From: Vibrio brasiliensis LMG 20546 | GTDB taxonomy: Bacteria > Pseudomonadota > Gammaproteobacteria > Enterobacterales > Vibrionaceae | NCBI RefSeq assembly: GCF_000189255.1 | Contig: NZ_AEVS01000101.1 | Location: 62,001-126,000, forward strand | Reading direction: 5' to 3' | DNA length: 64,000 nucleotides | In this document: positions 62,187-64,000 of the stretch, piece by piece | Numbering within the stretch: the stretch's first letter is position 1 | Layout of the letters: every line of letters begins with the position of its first letter | Program-made: the position numbers and the translations under genes | The notes under the pieces: model-generated | Seen by the model: only the letters and a program-made list of their open reading frames with translations | Told to the model about the DNA's origin: nothing | Database searches by the model: none

Positions 62187-63107
62187 ATGGACAAGTTTTC
62201 TGATATGACGCTGTTTGTCAGCATTGTTAAAAATCACGGGCTAGCGGCAGCAGGAAGAGAACTAGGTTTATCTCCCGCTACGGTTACTGCACGGTTACAG
62301 TCACTAGAAGATCGCTACGGAGTCAAGCTGCTGAATCGTAGTACAAGGCACATTTCGTTGACAGATTCCGGGGCCATGTATCATCAGGCATGTCTGGAAA
62401 TAATAGACAGCGTCAAAGAGACTGAAAACCTGCTCCAGACGGGAGTTAAAGAAGTCCGTGGAACGTTGAAGATCTCTGCACCTCGCGACATTGGTAAACA
62501 GTACATTTCGCCAATACTGGCTGAATTCAGTCAGCTTTATCCAGATGTGATTCCATATCTTTATCTGAATGATAATCTGTCCAATTTAGCCGAGTCGGGA
62601 CTCGATATTGTTATCCGCTACGGAGAGCTGGCCGACAGCAATCTGATCTCTCGTAAACTGGCATCCAGCCGACGGGTACTATGTGCGTCGCCTGAGTACT
62701 TAGCCAATAAAGGGACACCAATCACCCCGCAAGATTTATCACAGCATGACTGTCTGGCTATGGTTCGCAGTAATGAAGAGCTGAAAACCTGGCACTTTCA
62801 GGACGAACAGCAGCATAACGTCATTACTGTGGTGCCTAAACGTTTTTCAGACGATGGTGAAGTGATTCGTCAGTGGGCGTTAGACGGGGCAGGTATTGCA
62901 CTGAAGTCGATACTTGATGTTCAGGAGGACATAAAACAGCAGCGACTGGTAACTGTACTCAATGGTTATATGAAGAACTTCAATGCCTCGACTTCTATGG
63001 CGAGGGCCGACCTGAATGCAATTTACTTAAGCCGTCAATATCAACCTAAACGGCTTCGTCTGTTTATCGACTTTCTGATTGAACGTTTTGCGCAAAAGCT
63101 CAGTTAA
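62187..63107 (+). CDS. LysR-family regulator (CrgA-like)
   Basis: A 306-residue LysR-type regulator beginning MDKFSDMTLFVSIVKNHG, with helix-turn-helix at about 18-45 (AAAGRELGLSPATVTARLQS) and effector domain from about 90 (GTLKISAPRDIGKQYISPIL; ESGLDIVIRYGEL). An AGGAGAGGG ribosome site is present. It is divergent from the SDR gene, with a perfect inverted repeat between, so it probably regulates the SDR gene and itself. The 3' end overlaps the convergent AraC gene by eight bases. Confidence 0.9.
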   Translation: MDKFSDMTLFVSIVKNHGLAAAGRELGLSPATVTARLQSLEDRYGVKLLNRSTRHISLTDSGAMYHQACLEIIDSVKETENLLQTGVKEVRGTLKISAPRDIGKQYISPILAEFSQLYPDVIPYLYLNDNLSNLAESGLDIVIRYGELADSNLISRKLASSRRVLCASPEYLANKGTPITPQDLSQHDCLAMVRSNEELKTWHFQDEQQHNVITVVPKRFSDDGEVIRQWALDGAGIALKSILDVQEDIKQQRLVTVLNGYMKNFNASTSMARADLNAIYLSRQYQPKRLRLFIDFLIERFAQKLS

Positions 63108-63888
63108 ACATCTCTCTGGGAGTATTTTTTATAAAGCTTAGTGGTGTCTGTCCCGTTTGTTTTTTGAAGAAGGCGATAAAAGCGCTGTCTGAAGAAAACT
63201 CCAGCCAACAGGAAACATCACTGACTTGCATTCCTCTTGAAAGCAATTCGATAGCCTTTAACAAACGCCATTGTTGACGCCAGTCCTGGTAGGTCATTCC
63301 AGTTTCTGCTTTAAACAGGCGAGTGACCGTTTTGCTACTTGCACCGACAGAAGCGGCCATCGAGGTTAGGTTTGGCACTAAATAAGACTGCTGCATAACT
63401 TGTTGTCGAAATTTCTGCAGGCGGCGATCCGATGGCAAAGGTAGCTGGAATGAATGACGTCGAGCGGCATAAAACTCTTCCCAGAAAAGTGCAGTGGTAT
63501 TGGTCATTTCACTTTCTGCTTTATCCCATGCCCACAGCGCCATTTTATCTATCAATGCTTTTAGCAGAGTGTTTACTTCGATCACTGTAATGTCTGTCGG
63601 GCAAGCAAATGCGGCACAATCGAAGTAAAGAGATCGGTAAGCCACCACATTGGTCATTGTGGCTCTATGTCGAGTGGATGGCGGAATCCAAACCGCTTTA
63701 GTTGGTGGCAAAATGCAGATTGAATTTTCTAACGCAAAGCTTATACATCCCTGAGGGGCATAAAGCAGCTGACCTTTGAGATGCTGATGCATGCCAGAAT
63801 CGTGCTGGCCAACGTCCGCGGCGATACCCACCACACTCGCGCTCAACTTATCAGCATCAAACTGAGTTTTTTGATCAATAATTGCCAT
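63100..63888 (-). CDS. AraC-family regulator with cupin sensor
   Basis: A 262-residue AraC-type regulator: N-terminal cupin (about 20-110; HQHLKGQLLYAPQGCISFAL, WIPPSTRHRATM) and a C-terminal double helix-turn-helix (about 160-255; LTSMAASVGASSKTVTRLFK, VSCWLEFSSDSAFIAFFKKQ) ending in GQTPLSF. This layout is like NimR/YeaM, which control a divergent MFS exporter; a gene starts divergently at 63988. The GQTP codons happen to read as the dispersed GGTGTCTGTCCC repeat. Confidence 0.88.
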   Translation of the reverse strand: MAIIDQKTQFDADKLSASVVGIAADVGQHDSGMHQHLKGQLLYAPQGCISFALENSICILPPTKAVWIPPSTRHRATMTNVVAYRSLYFDCAAFACPTDITVIEVNTLLKALIDKMALWAWDKAESEMTNTTALFWEEFYAARRHSFQLPLPSDRRLQKFRQQVMQQSYLVPNLTSMAASVGASSKTVTRLFKAETGMTYQDWRQQWRLLKAIELLSRGMQVSDVSCWLEFSSDSAFIAFFKKQTGQTPLSFIKNTPREMFN

Positions 63889-63987
63889 TTGTCCGATTTT
63901 TGATGTTTTTGGTTTTTATGTTGTTAATTGGTAGATGGTAGTCCTGTTTATACTTCGCGCCAAGCTAATTTGTCACGAGGACTACTA

Positions 63988-64000
63988 ATGAAAACCAAAC
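63988..64000 (+). CDS. start of an unknown gene, cut by the window edge
   Basis: ATGAAAACCAAAC with GAGGA eight bases upstream (CACGAGGACTACTA). Only four codons are visible. By analogy with NimR/YeaM neighbours it may be a target of the divergent AraC regulator. Confidence 0.4.

Noticed and set aside
63143-63154. Perfect GGTGTCTGTCCC inside the AraC gene
   Set aside because: It encodes the conserved GQTP of the AraC C-terminus, so coding constraint explains it; not counted as a dispersed repeat copy.

Overview
The window looks like Vibrio chromosome II, or a very close relative. The evidence is a vct-type catechol-siderophore ABC operon followed by a MerR/CueR regulator and an acetate kinase gene without pta (recalled as a chromosome II neighbourhood in V. 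cholerae), a Vibrio-type M9 collagenase, a 534-residue subtilisin like V. alginolyticus exoprotease A, S4- and DUF805-type proteins of Vibrio flavour, and moderate base composition. I saw no rRNA, tRNA, CRISPR array, complete insertion sequence or replication origin.

Layout. 0-3.6 kb: a truncated PAS-domain gene, a LysR and a LuxR-type regulator, a periplasmic solute-binding-like protein and an S4 RNA-binding protein. 3.6-10.7 kb: a signalling block in which a chemoreceptor and a five-module hybrid histidine kinase share a homologous periplasmic sensor domain, next to a divergent REC-HD-GYP protein, so one class of stimulus probably feeds both chemotaxis and c-di-GMP turnover. 10.7-16.4 kb: Fur-box-led vctPDGC, cueR, ackA. 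16.7-22.3 kb: secreted protease, a HAD phosphatase gene with integron-cassette-like flanks, yidZ-mdtL. 22.5-34.2 kb: a DUF417 protein, then a type I secretion operon (two ABC subunits and an HlyD-type adaptor) facing a 1921-residue VCBS-repeat protein.

34.4-39.3 kb: MFS transporter plus DHDPS-family lyase opposite a MocR regulator with a 22-bp-phased operator, then a deletion scar (LysR and hydrolase remnants) and a second cassette-like gene. 39.3-50.1 kb: an exoprotein-rich stretch (secreted unknowns, a sphingomyelinase coupled to a Lif-like foldase, FAS1 protein, collagenase) with an AraC regulator and a truncated HD-GYP gene. 50.4-64 kb: a ToxR-like wHTH-EAL membrane protein, an acetyltransferase, a dgcR-dgcN-dgcA-like D-glutamate cluster, and several regulator/target divergent pairs (LysR/MBL-fold, LysR/SDR, AraC/unknown).

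Two features cut across the window. A short dispersed repeat, GGTGTCTGTCCC or its complement, occurs about ten times, nearly always between genes and often at the broken edge of a gene. A family of near-identical GCGAGC terminator hairpins closes at least six genes. The most unusual system is the type I secretion operon: both ABC subunits lack the Walker B catalytic glutamate, one lacks Walker A altogether, and the neighbouring giant protein has no tandem RTX repeats.
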